From Heyndrickxia sp050281185 (lineage in GTDB: Bacteria; Bacillota; Bacilli; Bacillales; Bacillaceae_C): a stretch of DNA of 64,000 nt. The stretch is taken from the NCBI RefSeq assembly GCF_050281185.1, contig NZ_JBNNWS010000003.1:124001-188000 (forward strand). The letters run 5' to 3'. The notes below the pieces were generated by a model that worked only from the letters and a program-made list of their open reading frames with translations, had not been told where the DNA came from and did no database searches. Below, piece by piece: positions 18,642-27,175 of this stretch. Numbering within the stretch: the first letter of the stretch is position 1; every line of letters starts with the position of its first letter. Position numbers and translations under genes: made by a program.

Positions 18642-18749
18642 TCATAAATGAAGCATTTTCACCCATCCGAAAAATGAAATCCATAAAGGAACCGATAATA
18701 ATATTCCCCAAAACATTCCTTTAACAAAATTTCCATTATCATGATCCAT
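18642..18749 (-). CDS. Small membrane peptide, 35 residues
   Basis: The peptide begins MDHDNGNFVKG and contains one hydrophobic helix (MFWGILLSVPLWISFFGW) that ends in a short basic tail (VKMLHL). A moderate ribosome site (AAGGTGTGGTG) precedes the ATG, and a rho-independent terminator follows directly. Short acidic head, one helix and dedicated terminator are typical of small bacterial membrane proteins. The family was not recognised and no function is offered. Confidence 0.6.
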   Translation of the reverse strand: MDHDNGNFVKGMFWGILLSVPLWISFFGWVKMLHL

Positions 18750-19059
18750 TCAAACACCACACCTTTTTCATTTTTTTCAAAGGTGTAGAGGTTCATGTGT
18801 GTACTTCTAGCATAAGGGTTGTCCCTTGAAATTATTGTCATAACATAGGAATGAGAAATAAAAATTATTGTCGAATATTTTCCTTAATTCAAAAGGAAAC
18901 TGCTGAGCCGTATATAAAATAAATCATCAGTACTATTTTTAAATCATTCAGTCCGTTACTTCTGGATAAATTACTAATATTTACATTTTTATCATATCTA
19001 GTATTATTGTAAAATCATGTTATAATTTGTTAGAAAAATATTAAAGTGAGGTCTTATAT
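18750..19059. other. Intergenic region before the LCP gene
   Basis: AT-rich region of 310 bases. A TATAAT hexamer at 19021-19026 is a plausible -10 element for the LCP gene at 19060, but no good -35 was found. Nothing else was recognised. Confidence 0.4.
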
Positions 19060-19974
19060 ATGAAGAAAAAGATCCTAATAATTATTGCAAGCATTATTGG
19101 GATAGTAGTAGTTGGAATAGGCGGATACGCCTTTTATTTATATAATTCTGTTAAAGATACTGCAAATAAAATGCATGACTCTGTCGATTTGGGCAAGTCA
19201 CATAAAAATCCAGTACTCAGTAATGGCCAACCCATTTCAATATTATTGTTAGGTGTCGATGAACGTTCAGGGGACCGAGGGCGCTCAGATACATTAATCG
19301 CGATGACACTGAACCCGAAAAAAGGGACGATGCAAATGATCAGTATCCCTCGTGATACGAGAACAGAAATTGTCGGTCATGGAACGATGGATAAAATCAA
19401 CCATGCTTACGCATTTGGCGGACCCAAAATGGCCATAGACACAGTAGAAAAGTTTACTGGCGTTCCAATGGACTATTATATCCGTGTAAATATGGAAGCA
19501 TTAAGTGCACTTGTTGATGCAGTTGGCGGTGTAACTGTTCATAATGATCTTGATTGGATCGACGAGGGCTATTACAAAAAAGGGTATCATTTCACAAAAG
19601 GCGATATCGAACTAGATGGTGCAAAAGCACTTGGATTTGTCCGAATGAGACATTTAGATCCTGACGGTGACTTCGGTCGTAACAAACGTCAGCGTCAAGT
19701 TCTTACGGCAATTGTTGACAAAGCTGCTAGTATTTCATCCGTTACTCGATTTAATGATATTCTAGCTGCATTAGGAAATAATGTAAAAACCAACATGACC
19801 TTTGATGATATGATGGAAATACAAAAAAACTACCGTGACTCTCGAAAAAACATTACTCAATATGAAGTAAAAGGTGCGGGAGGAAAAATCGGCGGCATAT
19901 ATTACCTCAATGTACCTGACCAAGAAAAATCAAAAATAAACCAAATGCTCAAAGACAATTTGGAAAGAGGTTAA
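19060..19974 (+). CDS. LytR-CpsA-Psr (LCP) family ligase
   Basis: The 304-residue protein has an N-terminal membrane anchor (about 5-27) and an extracellular LCP domain. Family motifs are visible: the acidic/Arg site GRSDTLIAMTLNP, MISIPRDTRTEI, KINHAYAFGGP, and the later FVRMRHLDPDGDFGRNKRQRQ with conserved arginines. LCP enzymes transfer wall teichoic acid or other glycopolymers from lipid carriers to peptidoglycan. The length is close to TagU (LytR) of B. subtilis, but paralogues cannot be told apart here. The ribosome site is AGTGAGGT. The 58-bp repeat starts five bases past the stop codon. Confidence 0.92.
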   Translation: MKKKILIIIASIIGIVVVGIGGYAFYLYNSVKDTANKMHDSVDLGKSHKNPVLSNGQPISILLLGVDERSGDRGRSDTLIAMTLNPKKGTMQMISIPRDTRTEIVGHGTMDKINHAYAFGGPKMAIDTVEKFTGVPMDYYIRVNMEALSALVDAVGGVTVHNDLDWIDEGYYKKGYHFTKGDIELDGAKALGFVRMRHLDPDGDFGRNKRQRQVLTAIVDKAASISSVTRFNDILAALGNNVKTNMTFDDMMEIQKNYRDSRKNITQYEVKGAGGKIGGIYYLNVPDQEKSKINQMLKDNLERG

Positions 19975-19978
19975 CCTT

Positions 19979-20036
19979 GGTGTCAGGCACCGCCCGTGGA
20001 CTTTATGGTCTTTTTTCCACCCCATATGGACAGTGC
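19979..20036 (+). repeat. Dispersed 58-bp repeat, copy B
   Basis: Same architecture as copy A: GGTGTCAGGCACCG, CCGTGGAC, TTTTTTCCACC, ATGGACAGT. It lies between the LCP stop codon and that gene's terminator, so it is transcribed in the 3' untranslated region. Confidence 0.85.
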
Positions 20037-20063
20037 TGTGTCGATTATTGATAAGATCATGTG

Positions 20064-20099
20064 AAAAGCCGTTGCTAAAGCTTTAGCAACAGCTTTTTG
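20064..20099 (+). terminator. Terminator after the LCP gene
   Basis: The perfect palindrome GTTGCTAAAGCTTTAGCAAC (20071-20090) is extended by AAAAGC/GCTTTTT arms and ends in a T tract. Confidence 0.85.
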
Positions 20100-20175
20100 T
20101 GTATTTATATTTGCTATGCTTTTAATCGAATGTATAATCTTATTCAATGTTCTTTATTCCTCTGCACTAACATCT

Positions 20176-20349
20176 TTATTTATCCTTTTCGATGTGTTGG
20201 AGCATCATTTCCAATTTCACCGATAATTCTTTAATCAACTCATATGCCGACATGTCCGTATTTTCGTTTCCTTTTTGATAACCATAATCAAGAATTTGCT
20301 TAAACTGCTTTTCCATTTCCTTTTCCAGTTTAATCGCTCTCCTCTTCAT
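20176..20349 (-). CDS. Small basic helical protein, 57 residues
   Basis: The sequence starts MKRRAIKLEKEMEKQ and ends MLQHIEKDK. It is charged throughout and predicted helical, with no membrane segment. The frame opens 18 bases after the VanZ-like stop on the same strand, so the two could be cotranscribed. The ATG lacks a strong ribosome site; the start may lie slightly downstream, after AGAGGAGAG. The family was not recognised. Confidence 0.45.
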   Translation of the reverse strand: MKRRAIKLEKEMEKQFKQILDYGYQKGNENTDMSAYELIKELSVKLEMMLQHIEKDK

Positions 20350-20367
20350 ATGCCCACAGTCATTGAG

Positions 20368-20787
20368 TTACAAAATCCCTTTTTCCCTTTGTACTCTTCC
20401 TTTCAAATACAACCGCAACAATAGTAATGCTATAATGGCAGCAAAAGAATCCAGAACTACATCATAAATAGAAGGTGTTCTCCCTTCTACTAATAATTGA
20501 TGCAATTCATCTGTAACTGCATATAGCGTTGTAAAAAACCATGACCAAAAAAGCTTCCTCTCTTTAAAAACAAAAAATAAAATAACTGATAGCATGCCAA
20601 ACACAACGATATGCGCCAATTTTCGACCAAAAAAATTTACAGTACTCGCTACTTGTTCATTAAATCCTAAATACTTCTGAATTATATTTAATGTATGCTC
20701 TCCTGTTGCAGAAGGTGATGCAGTGATGACAAAAATGAATATGAGCCATACGATCGCTAATAACAATGTGAAATAATTTATCTTCAT
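20368..20787 (-). CDS. VanZ-like family membrane protein
   Basis: The 139-residue protein has four hydrophobic segments (about 5-23, 57-75, 80-95 and 110-128). The VanZ-type signature TDELHQLLVEGRTPSIYDVVLDS falls between the last two segments. VanZ family members are associated with teicoplanin resistance in enterococci, but most Bacillus homologues have no proven role. A signature-bearing 139-residue single domain is the usual size. It may be cotranscribed with the 57-residue ORF. Confidence 0.88.
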   Translation of the reverse strand: MKINYFTLLLAIVWLIFIFVITASPSATGEHTLNIIQKYLGFNEQVASTVNFFGRKLAHIVVFGMLSVILFFVFKERKLFWSWFFTTLYAVTDELHQLLVEGRTPSIYDVVLDSFAAIIALLLLRLYLKGRVQREKGIL

Positions 20788-21229
20788 TAAAACATCCTTT
20801 GGTACATCATTACTTAATTTATACTAAATATATAGATTTACCTTTCCATTTATTCTAAAATTTCCAATTATTCTATTACTATTATAGTAGATCATAAATT
20901 AGTTTGGAAGAGTGCTGCGCAAAGATTGTACCAATAATCATTAATAAAGGCTCTTTTCGTGAACTTTTACTTTTAGTCCTATGAATAGATTGTAGATACA
21001 AACTCCTAATAAATAAGGGATGAATAAACTTTATGAAAAGATACCAGGCCACTATATTTATACGGATATATTTTTTATTCGAAAACAGCCTTAATAAAAA
21101 TCATACTAATTCCTTATTTAAACAAAATAAATATTTATTTACAATAACTTAAAAAAACTTTTATTTTTTTATAGTAAAATAAATCAGAATCATATAATTC
21201 AATTAAATTTATAGGGAGAGGGATTTTTC
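20788..21229. other. Intergenic region before the nucleotidase gene
   Basis: Very AT-rich, 442 bases between divergent genes. It must hold promoters for both flanks, but no convincing -35/-10 pair, repeat or small gene was recognised. Confidence 0.4.
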
Positions 21230-23608
21230 GTGAATTTTAAGAAAAAAGGGTTAAACGTGGCAAAGGTTGTTCTATCAACAGCAGTAGCAACAAGTGTAAT
21301 CGCAGCTGCCTCACAAGCGGAAGCGGCTACTAAACCAACAACGGCAAAGCTTGCGAAGAATGCAGAAAAGCTTGTAAAAAATGCAGAAAAAAAGGCTGCA
21401 GAGCTAAAGAAGCAAATAACTTATGAATCCCGCGCTAAGTTGTTCCCAAAAGACAAACTTGGATTGCCAAGTATGAAACTCTATAAAGAAACAGAAGCTG
21501 CCTTAAAGAAAGCTAAAAAAGAAGTCAATAAGCTAAATGGAAAATCAAAAAAGACATTACTATCTAGACTTTCATCGAAGGTAGAAACGCCATATAAAAA
21601 TGCAACAGCATACATAAAAGTTGTAAATGCCGCAAAAGAGCTTGACAAAACAAATAAAAAACTAGAAACGGCTTTAAATAAAGGGAATATCGATTCTTCT
21701 ATTATTAAGATTCATACAAAATTCTCGGCTGATATAAAGAAGTTCTCCAAATCTATTAGTCAATTAAAGGGTACTGGAACGAAGCAAGCATTTACAAAAG
21801 CATATCTTAACAAATTTACTAAAACAGACAAAGCGCTTAGCTATGTAATTGCGGTACAAAAGGATTTTACCGAGTTAAATAAACTGATCGCAAATGATGA
21901 GGACAAAAAGGCAGAAGCTCTTATAGAAAAAATCAAGAAAAAATTAATCGATGGGAAGAAACTTGGTTATATTAAAGGAACTTTAGCAAAGAAATTTGAT
22001 GGAGATCTCAATAAAGCAATTAATGATCTCAAAAATGGAAAAGAAACTTTCAAACTATCAATCATGCACTCTAACGATACACATGCACACCTAGATGATA
22101 TTGCCAAAAAGGTTACAGCCGTTAAGGAAATACGTGCAAGTAAACCACATTCCCTTTTAATCGATGCTGGTGATGTTTTTTCCGGTACATTATATTTTAA
22201 TGAGTTCAAAGGACAAGCAGATCTTGAATTTATGAACTTAATGAAATACGATGTGATGACAGTAGGAAATCATGAATTTGATTTAGGCTCAAGTCCTGAG
22301 GGCCATCAAGCATTGGCTGATTTTATCAAGGGAGCACATTTCCCAATTGTGAGTTCTAACGTAGACTACTCTAAGGACGACAAACTAAAGGGATTATTTA
22401 GTGATTTAATCTCAAGTAAACCTGAAGAAGGAAAAATTTACAACGGAATCATTAAAGAAATAGACGGTGAAAAGGTTGGATTCTTCGGGTTAACAACTGA
22501 GGAAACAAAGGATATTTCAAGTCCAGGAAAAGTAGAATTCAAAAATTATATTGAAGAAGCTAAAAAGGCAGTGAAAGCATTCGAGAAACAAGGTGTGAAC
22601 AAGATTATTGCAATCACTCATATTGGATTTGATGACAATCCAGACTATGACAATGATTTACTGTTAGCTTCTAACGTGGACGGAATTGATGTAATTATTG
22701 GCGGACATAGCCATACAAAATTAGAAGAGCCGGTTGTCATCAATAAAGATAAAAATGGCAAGAAGAAGGATCCAACTGTCATCGTCCAAGCCTACCAATA
22801 TAATGATTATTTAGGCACACTTGATGTTGAGTTTGACAAAAAAGGAAGAGTTATAGGACAATCTGGTCATTTAATCACAATCGCTGATAAAGCTGAAGAT
22901 CTTGAAGCTGCTGAAATGCTTAAACCATATGCTGCGAAAATTTCCGAGGTCAGAAACACACCAACAGGAGCAACAGCTGTAAAAGCATTAGAAAATCCTC
23001 GTGATGGAGGAATTTTAACCAATCCAAGCGTTCGTAAAAATGAAACTGAGCTTGGTAACTTAATCACAGACGGAATGCTTGCAAAAGCGAAAGAATATAA
23101 TAAAGATACTGTCATCGCTTTCCAAAATGGAGGAGGCATTCGTTCAGACATTAAGCAAGGGGATATCTCCTTAGGCGATGTTTTGACAGTGCTGCCTTTT
23201 GGAAACACACTTGCAACAATGACTTTAAAAGGTTCAGAAATCATTGAAGCTTTGGAGCATAGTGTGAGTCAAGCTCCAAATGAAAATGGCGGCTTCTTAC
23301 ATGTATCAGGCTTAAAATTTACGTATGATAGCTCAAAACCTGCAGGGCAGCGAGTACAAAAGGTTGAAGTAAAAGGAGACGATGGTTCTTATTCTGATCT
23401 GCAATTAACATCTAACTATGTTGTCGCAACAAATGCTTTTACTGCCAAAGGCGGAGATGGCTTTACCGTTTTCCAAAAAGCATATGAAGAAGGACGAGTA
23501 ACCGATCTTGGATTATCTGATTGGGAAAATCTAAGGGATTATGTACAACAGTTGAAAACTGTTAATCCAGTAATAGAAGGTAGAATAGTAGATATTGCTG
23601 GAAAATAA
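21230..23608 (+). CDS. Secreted 5'-nucleotidase/phosphoesterase with SbsC-like wall-binding domain
   Basis: The 792-residue exoenzyme begins with GTG after GGGAGAGGG. A signal peptide (1-32, ending QAEAA) is followed by a helical Lys-rich region (about 34-270) resembling the secondary-cell-wall-polymer-binding N-terminus of S-layer protein SbsC. The metallophosphoesterase domain (about 275-510) shows NDTHAH (282-287), DAGDVFSG, GNHEFD (346-351) and GGHSHT. The nucleotidase C-terminal domain has NLITD, NGGGIRSDI and a late AFTAKGGDGF. It would release phosphate and nucleosides from nucleotides at the cell surface. No LPXTG is present, so retention through the SbsC-like region is inferred. Confidence 0.92.
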   Translation: MNFKKKGLNVAKVVLSTAVATSVIAAASQAEAATKPTTAKLAKNAEKLVKNAEKKAAELKKQITYESRAKLFPKDKLGLPSMKLYKETEAALKKAKKEVNKLNGKSKKTLLSRLSSKVETPYKNATAYIKVVNAAKELDKTNKKLETALNKGNIDSSIIKIHTKFSADIKKFSKSISQLKGTGTKQAFTKAYLNKFTKTDKALSYVIAVQKDFTELNKLIANDEDKKAEALIEKIKKKLIDGKKLGYIKGTLAKKFDGDLNKAINDLKNGKETFKLSIMHSNDTHAHLDDIAKKVTAVKEIRASKPHSLLIDAGDVFSGTLYFNEFKGQADLEFMNLMKYDVMTVGNHEFDLGSSPEGHQALADFIKGAHFPIVSSNVDYSKDDKLKGLFSDLISSKPEEGKIYNGIIKEIDGEKVGFFGLTTEETKDISSPGKVEFKNYIEEAKKAVKAFEKQGVNKIIAITHIGFDDNPDYDNDLLLASNVDGIDVIIGGHSHTKLEEPVVINKDKNGKKKDPTVIVQAYQYNDYLGTLDVEFDKKGRVIGQSGHLITIADKAEDLEAAEMLKPYAAKISEVRNTPTGATAVKALENPRDGGILTNPSVRKNETELGNLITDGMLAKAKEYNKDTVIAFQNGGGIRSDIKQGDISLGDVLTVLPFGNTLATMTLKGSEIIEALEHSVSQAPNENGGFLHVSGLKFTYDSSKPAGQRVQKVEVKGDDGSYSDLQLTSNYVVATNAFTAKGGDGFTVFQKAYEEGRVTDLGLSDWENLRDYVQQLKTVNPVIEGRIVDIAGK

Positions 23609-23627
23609 ATGATGCAGTAAAAATTGG

Positions 23628-23668
23628 GGGTGGTCCATAAGTGTCTAACACTTGTTATGGAGCACCTC
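23628..23668 (+). terminator. Hairpin terminator after the nucleotidase gene
   Basis: GGTGGTCCATAA and TTATGGAGCACC form a long stem, with a nested AAGTGT/ACACTT stem, followed by a pyrimidine-rich tract (TCTTCCCTCTTTTCC). Confidence 0.7.
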
Positions 23669-23730
23669 TTCCCTCTTTTCCATTTCAAGTTATAAAAAAG
23701 ACCTATTTCGGATATCGTTAACTCATTCAT

Positions 23731-23859
23731 TTGAAAATAGAAGGAAATGAGTATGTATTTGAAGTTCCTGTTCATTTGTTTGGTAACCCAGAAGTGAAAA
23801 CTAGGGACATCATCTGGATCTCGTTAAAAGGTGAAGTGATGATGTATCATGAGGAGTAA
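23731..23859 (+). pseudogene. Possible gene remnant encoding 42 residues
   Basis: An open frame from a TTG codon reads like real protein (KIEGNEYVFEVPVHLFGN, ending in MMYHEE). It is closed upstream by an in-frame stop, has no ribosome site and no ATG near its beginning. A terminator-like hairpin follows at 23881. It is either the 3' end of a decayed gene or a small ORF with an unusual start. The family was not recognised. Confidence 0.4.
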
Positions 23860-23880
23860 GGTTATAGATATTGTAGGTAA

Positions 23881-23912
23881 TAAGGGACTTTTTTTAAACT
23901 ATAGGTCCCTTT
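23881..23912 (+). terminator. Terminator-like hairpin before the DUF3189 gene
   Basis: AAGGGAC and GTCCCTT form the stem around an AT-rich loop, followed by TTGTTATTGTTTTTTT. It would end transcription from the nucleotidase gene or the 42-residue remnant. Confidence 0.65.
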
Positions 23913-24023
23913 TGTTATTGTTTTTTTATACTGTTTATTCTTCATTTTTAATAAAAATTCGAATGGAATCTCCATATTTTGGTGATATTAAATGAAACAG
24001 TAAAAACGAAGAAGGATGATACA

Positions 24024-24530
24024 ATGATATATATCTATAATGATTATGGTGGAACCCATACAACTTCCTTAGCCGCTGCCTTTCATCTAAAAAAATTACC
24101 TACTGATAGACCACTCACCAAAGAAGAAATTTTAAATGTTAAATATTTCAATAAGCTAACTTCTGATGACTTCGGCAAGCTGCTTTACCACGGGGAAGAT
24201 GAAGATGGAAACCCTGTTTATACAATCGGAAGAAAATCTCAAAAGCTTGTTATTCCTGCGATGAAAAATCTAAGTACATTATTTCTAAAGAAATTTAAAG
24301 AGGAGGAAAAAATCATTTTTTCCAATACTTCTCATACGGTTCCCTTCCCCATGTCTATAGGAGGCTTTCTTTCCAGAGGACTAAAAATTGATTTTTTAGG
24401 TGTACCACTATTAGTCGCAGGAGCTAAAATATGCACTAATGATATCATTCAATTAGTCGAACACACGAAACAATTCGCAAAATTAACCAACGAAAAAGTA
24501 AACGTATTGGAAAATAAAGAATTTAAATAA
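24024..24530 (+). CDS. DUF3189 family protein
   Basis: From the ATG at 24024, after AGAAGGATGATAC, the product is 168 residues. It begins MIYIYNDYGGTHTTSLAAAFHL, the recognisable beginning of DUF3189 proteins of Bacillus and Clostridia. The family has no known function. The glycine-rich start followed by a helix resembles a nucleotide-binding loop, but no complete P-loop is present. A start at 23979 would add 15 residues without a ribosome site. The 58-bp repeat begins two bases after the stop codon. Confidence 0.85.
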   Translation: MIYIYNDYGGTHTTSLAAAFHLKKLPTDRPLTKEEILNVKYFNKLTSDDFGKLLYHGEDEDGNPVYTIGRKSQKLVIPAMKNLSTLFLKKFKEEEKIIFSNTSHTVPFPMSIGGFLSRGLKIDFLGVPLLVAGAKICTNDIIQLVEHTKQFAKLTNEKVNVLENKEFK

Positions 24531-24531
24531 T

Positions 24532-24589
24532 GGTGTCAGGCACTGTCCGTGGATTTTTTAGCTATTTTTCCACCCCACACGGACAGTCC
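24532..24589 (+). repeat. Dispersed 58-bp repeat, copy C
   Basis: This copy has the clearest folding potential: ACTGTCCGTG near its 5' side pairs perfectly with CACGGACAGT near its 3' end, and GTGGA pairs with TCCAC inside. It is followed by TTTTTTATTC, so it could act as the terminator of the DUF3189 gene. Confidence 0.85.
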
Positions 24590-24669
24590 TTTTTTATTCT
24601 AAATAAAATATCATTTTTTCGTTATTAATGTAAGAATGCCGCTAAACCCAGTGTCGATGGATTGGATTC

Positions 24670-25563
24670 TCACTTTTTCACTTGAAAGGAAGCTGGAATC
24701 ATAGGCTGTGCCCCCATTTGCGTAACAACGAAGGCAGCCACTTCTGTTGCATATTCAATCGATTCTTTGAGTGAATCACCTCTGCTAATTCCCATTGCTA
24801 ATGCTCCATTAAATGCATCACCTGCACCTGTTGTATCAACAGCATCGACATGCTTAGCATCTATCCAGCCACTTTCATTCTTATTCATATAGAAAGATCC
24901 TTTTGAACCAAGTGTGACGACTACCGTACCTACTCCTTTTTCTAGCAACAGGCTGCATGCTTTCCGGAGATTATCTTCTGATGTTGCTTCGATTCCTGTT
25001 AACTGTGTAAGCTCTGTTTCATTTGGTGTCAAAAATGTAACATTTTTCAATAATGAATTCGGTAAATGATGAGAAGGTGCAGGATTCAAAATTACTTTCG
25101 TTCCATGTTGCGCCGCAATATAAACCGCTTTTTCAACTGCTTCTAACGGAATTTCAAGCTGTAAAACCAATACCTCACTATTTTCGATTATTGGTGCGGA
25201 TTGTTCGACAAGCTCTGATGTAACCTGGAAATTAGCTCCCGGAAAGAGGACAATCGCATTTTCCCCCATATCTGTTACTTGGATAAGCGCTTGTCCAGTT
25301 ACTCCTTTCACATGTATTGAACTCGTATTAATACCATAATTAGATAAATTTTTTATCGATTGATTGCCGTGACTATCATCTCCGACACTTCCTAAAAAAT
25401 GGACTTTTGCCCCTAATTGACTTGCCATTACTGCCTGGTTAGCACCTTTCCCGCCAAAATATACACTGTGACCCTTACTATGTAAGGTCTCACCTCCATT
25501 AACAATATGTGGAACACGGTATACAAGATCAATATTTATGCTGCCTACAACTGAAATGTTCAT
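24670..25563 (-). CDS. rbsK: Ribokinase (PfkB family)
   Basis: The 297-residue PfkB-type kinase starts MNISVVGSINIDLVYRVP and contains the N-terminal signature GGKGANQAVMASQLG. The C-terminal signature DTTGAGDAFNGALAMG holds the catalytic Asp and anion hole. It converts ribose to ribose 5-phosphate in the cytoplasm. It lies 104 bases after the nucleoside hydrolase on the same strand, so it would trap the ribose released by that enzyme. The ATG at 25563 fits the family; a TTG two codons earlier is closer to the AGGAG ribosome site and is possible. Confidence 0.92.
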   Translation of the reverse strand: MNISVVGSINIDLVYRVPHIVNGGETLHSKGHSVYFGGKGANQAVMASQLGAKVHFLGSVGDDSHGNQSIKNLSNYGINTSSIHVKGVTGQALIQVTDMGENAIVLFPGANFQVTSELVEQSAPIIENSEVLVLQLEIPLEAVEKAVYIAAQHGTKVILNPAPSHHLPNSLLKNVTFLTPNETELTQLTGIEATSEDNLRKACSLLLEKGVGTVVVTLGSKGSFYMNKNESGWIDAKHVDAVDTTGAGDAFNGALAMGISRGDSLKESIEYATEVAAFVVTQMGAQPMIPASFQVKK

Positions 25564-25667
25564 GACCAATTATGCTCCTTCTGTAATTCGCCTTGTTCTT
25601 TAATATTTGTTAAAATTTGTGACTCTCCTGCAATCTTGGTAATTATTTCTCCCACCTTTTTGAGTTA

Positions 25668-26624
25668 TCAGTTAATTAAACTGCCCATTTTTTTAATTGC
25701 GCCAAGAAATTGCTCTACAAAGGCTTCACGGTTTACCGAATGCAATACTTTTGCATTACGCGGCTTTCCCGTGCTCTGTGTGTAGTCGACTACAGTAGCA
25801 CCAGCAGTGTGGCGTCCTTCCATTTCAATGACAACATGGCAGTCATCCCCATCAAATAACTCAGGCGTTACGACATAGGAAACTGCACAAAGATCATGCA
25901 AACGAATCACACGATCAAAATGTTCTTCGTGGAATCCAGTCTTCTTAGACGCCTTCGTATAAAAGTTCAACATTGAACCAATTTTATTTGACAAGTCTGT
26001 ACCCATATTAATAATTTCATCAAGTTCTTCCATTGTAATATACGCCTTATGTGTAACATCAAGACCACTCATTACAATTGGTACACCTGAACGGAAGACA
26101 ATTTCTGCCGCATGTGGATCGACATACACATTAAATTCTGCAAAAGGGGTCATGTTCCCAGCGACAGCAGCCCCTCCCATGTAAGAGATATACCGGATTT
26201 TCTCTTTCACTTCTGGATGTGCGAGAAATAAAGCTCCCACATTTGTTAAAGGACCCGTTGCAATTAGTACGATCGGTTCCTCACTGTTATTTAAAACTTC
26301 TCTCATTGCATCAATTGCTGTCCGATTACTTTCCGGCAGAGCTGGTTCAGGAAATAGGACTTCCCCAAGTCCACTCTCTCCATGGACATCATCAGCAACT
26401 TCAAGTTCTCGGAAAAACGGTTGATCTAGACCTCTAGCAATCTCGATTTCTTGTTTCATATAATCAGTAAATGCCCGAGCATTATAGATTGTTTTATTCT
26501 GAGTTTGATTGCCTGGTTCGGTCGTAATCAATCGTATATCAAGTTCTTCACGAGAAAAAGCTAATAAAAGTGCCATTACATCATCAATACCTGGATCACA
26601 GTCAATTATTACTGGTATCTTCAT
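25668..26624 (-). CDS. Nucleoside hydrolase (IunH/Rih family)
   Basis: The 318-residue cytoplasmic enzyme begins with the calcium-binding signature IIDCDPGIDDVMALL (Asp8, Asp10, Asp14, Asp15). IATGPLTNVG and YMGGAA lie in the middle, and RLHDLCAVSYV near the C-terminus carries a conserved Asp. It splits purine or pyrimidine ribonucleosides into base and ribose. Fine specificity (inosine-uridine or pyrimidine) cannot be assigned. It forms a salvage pair with the downstream ribokinase. The remnant of a LacI-type repressor gene lies directly upstream on the same strand. Confidence 0.92.
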   Translation of the reverse strand: MKIPVIIDCDPGIDDVMALLLAFSREELDIRLITTEPGNQTQNKTIYNARAFTDYMKQEIEIARGLDQPFFRELEVADDVHGESGLGEVLFPEPALPESNRTAIDAMREVLNNSEEPIVLIATGPLTNVGALFLAHPEVKEKIRYISYMGGAAVAGNMTPFAEFNVYVDPHAAEIVFRSGVPIVMSGLDVTHKAYITMEELDEIINMGTDLSNKIGSMLNFYTKASKKTGFHEEHFDRVIRLHDLCAVSYVVTPELFDGDDCHVVIEMEGRHTAGATVVDYTQSTGKPRNAKVLHSVNREAFVEQFLGAIKKMGSLIN

Positions 26625-26641
26625 TTATATCGCTCCTTTTT

Positions 26642-26879
26642 CTACATTGCTGCCGTTGTACTGTCTCGTTTTACCAGAAAAGGTTCGAACATCACGGATC
26701 CCTTCGTTACCTTTTCGATTTGTTGAATAAGCATATCTACTGCTTTTCTCCCCATCTCATATATTTCCTGATGCACAGTCGTCAATTTTGGACTAAGTGC
26801 GGATACTAGTGGAATATCATAATCCTATAAAGTAAAGAGTCCTTCGTTTTCGATAACATCTCCACCTAATACAATCTTG
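26642..26879 (-). pseudogene. Remnant of a LacI-family repressor (C-terminal part)
   Basis: The minus strand encodes the typical LacI/RbsR C-terminus: DYDIPLVSALSPKLTTVHQE, then IYEMGRKAVDMLI and FEPFLVKRDSTTAAM before the TAG. An in-frame TAG stop lies just upstream of DYDIPL, preceded by KIVLGGDVIENEGLFTL in the same frame. The DNA-binding domain and most of the sensor domain are absent. Its position before the nucleoside hydrolase suggests it was the dedicated repressor of the salvage operon. Confidence 0.7.
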
Positions 26880-26897
26880 AGAGAAAACGTTTTCTCT
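26880..26897. promoter_or_regulatory. 18-bp perfect palindrome, LacI/CcpA-type operator
   Basis: AGAGAAAACGTTTTCTCT is perfectly self-complementary with a central CG, the form of LacI-family and cre operators. It lies about 256 bases upstream of the nucleoside hydrolase start, at the 5' edge of the LacI remnant. It may be the surviving operator of the lost repressor or a CcpA site. The rest of the gap to 27175 holds nothing else recognised. Confidence 0.6.
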
Positions 26898-27175
26898 AAT
26901 TGGTTCTATCATAATGCTAGTACTTTCATATATCAATTTATTTTTTTGAAAAAGGAGAACCTTAAAAAACTTCATCTATTATACTATTAACATTTCCAGA
27001 AAACAGGTAATAAATATTACCTCTGGCATAACTCCAGCTACCAAGGCTGAAACTTTCTTTATTCCTAAATACCAAAATACAAAGAATAATACGCTGTCCC
27101 TTTTAAAAAAAGTAAAAGAATCTTTGTTATTATATGGTAAAACATCTATAAAATTATTTTAAAGGGGGGTATATA

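Noticed and set aside
18431..18724. 97-codon plus-strand frame across the repeat and terminator
   Set aside because: It runs through the 58-bp repeat and the terminator hairpin of the small membrane peptide and has no ribosome site.
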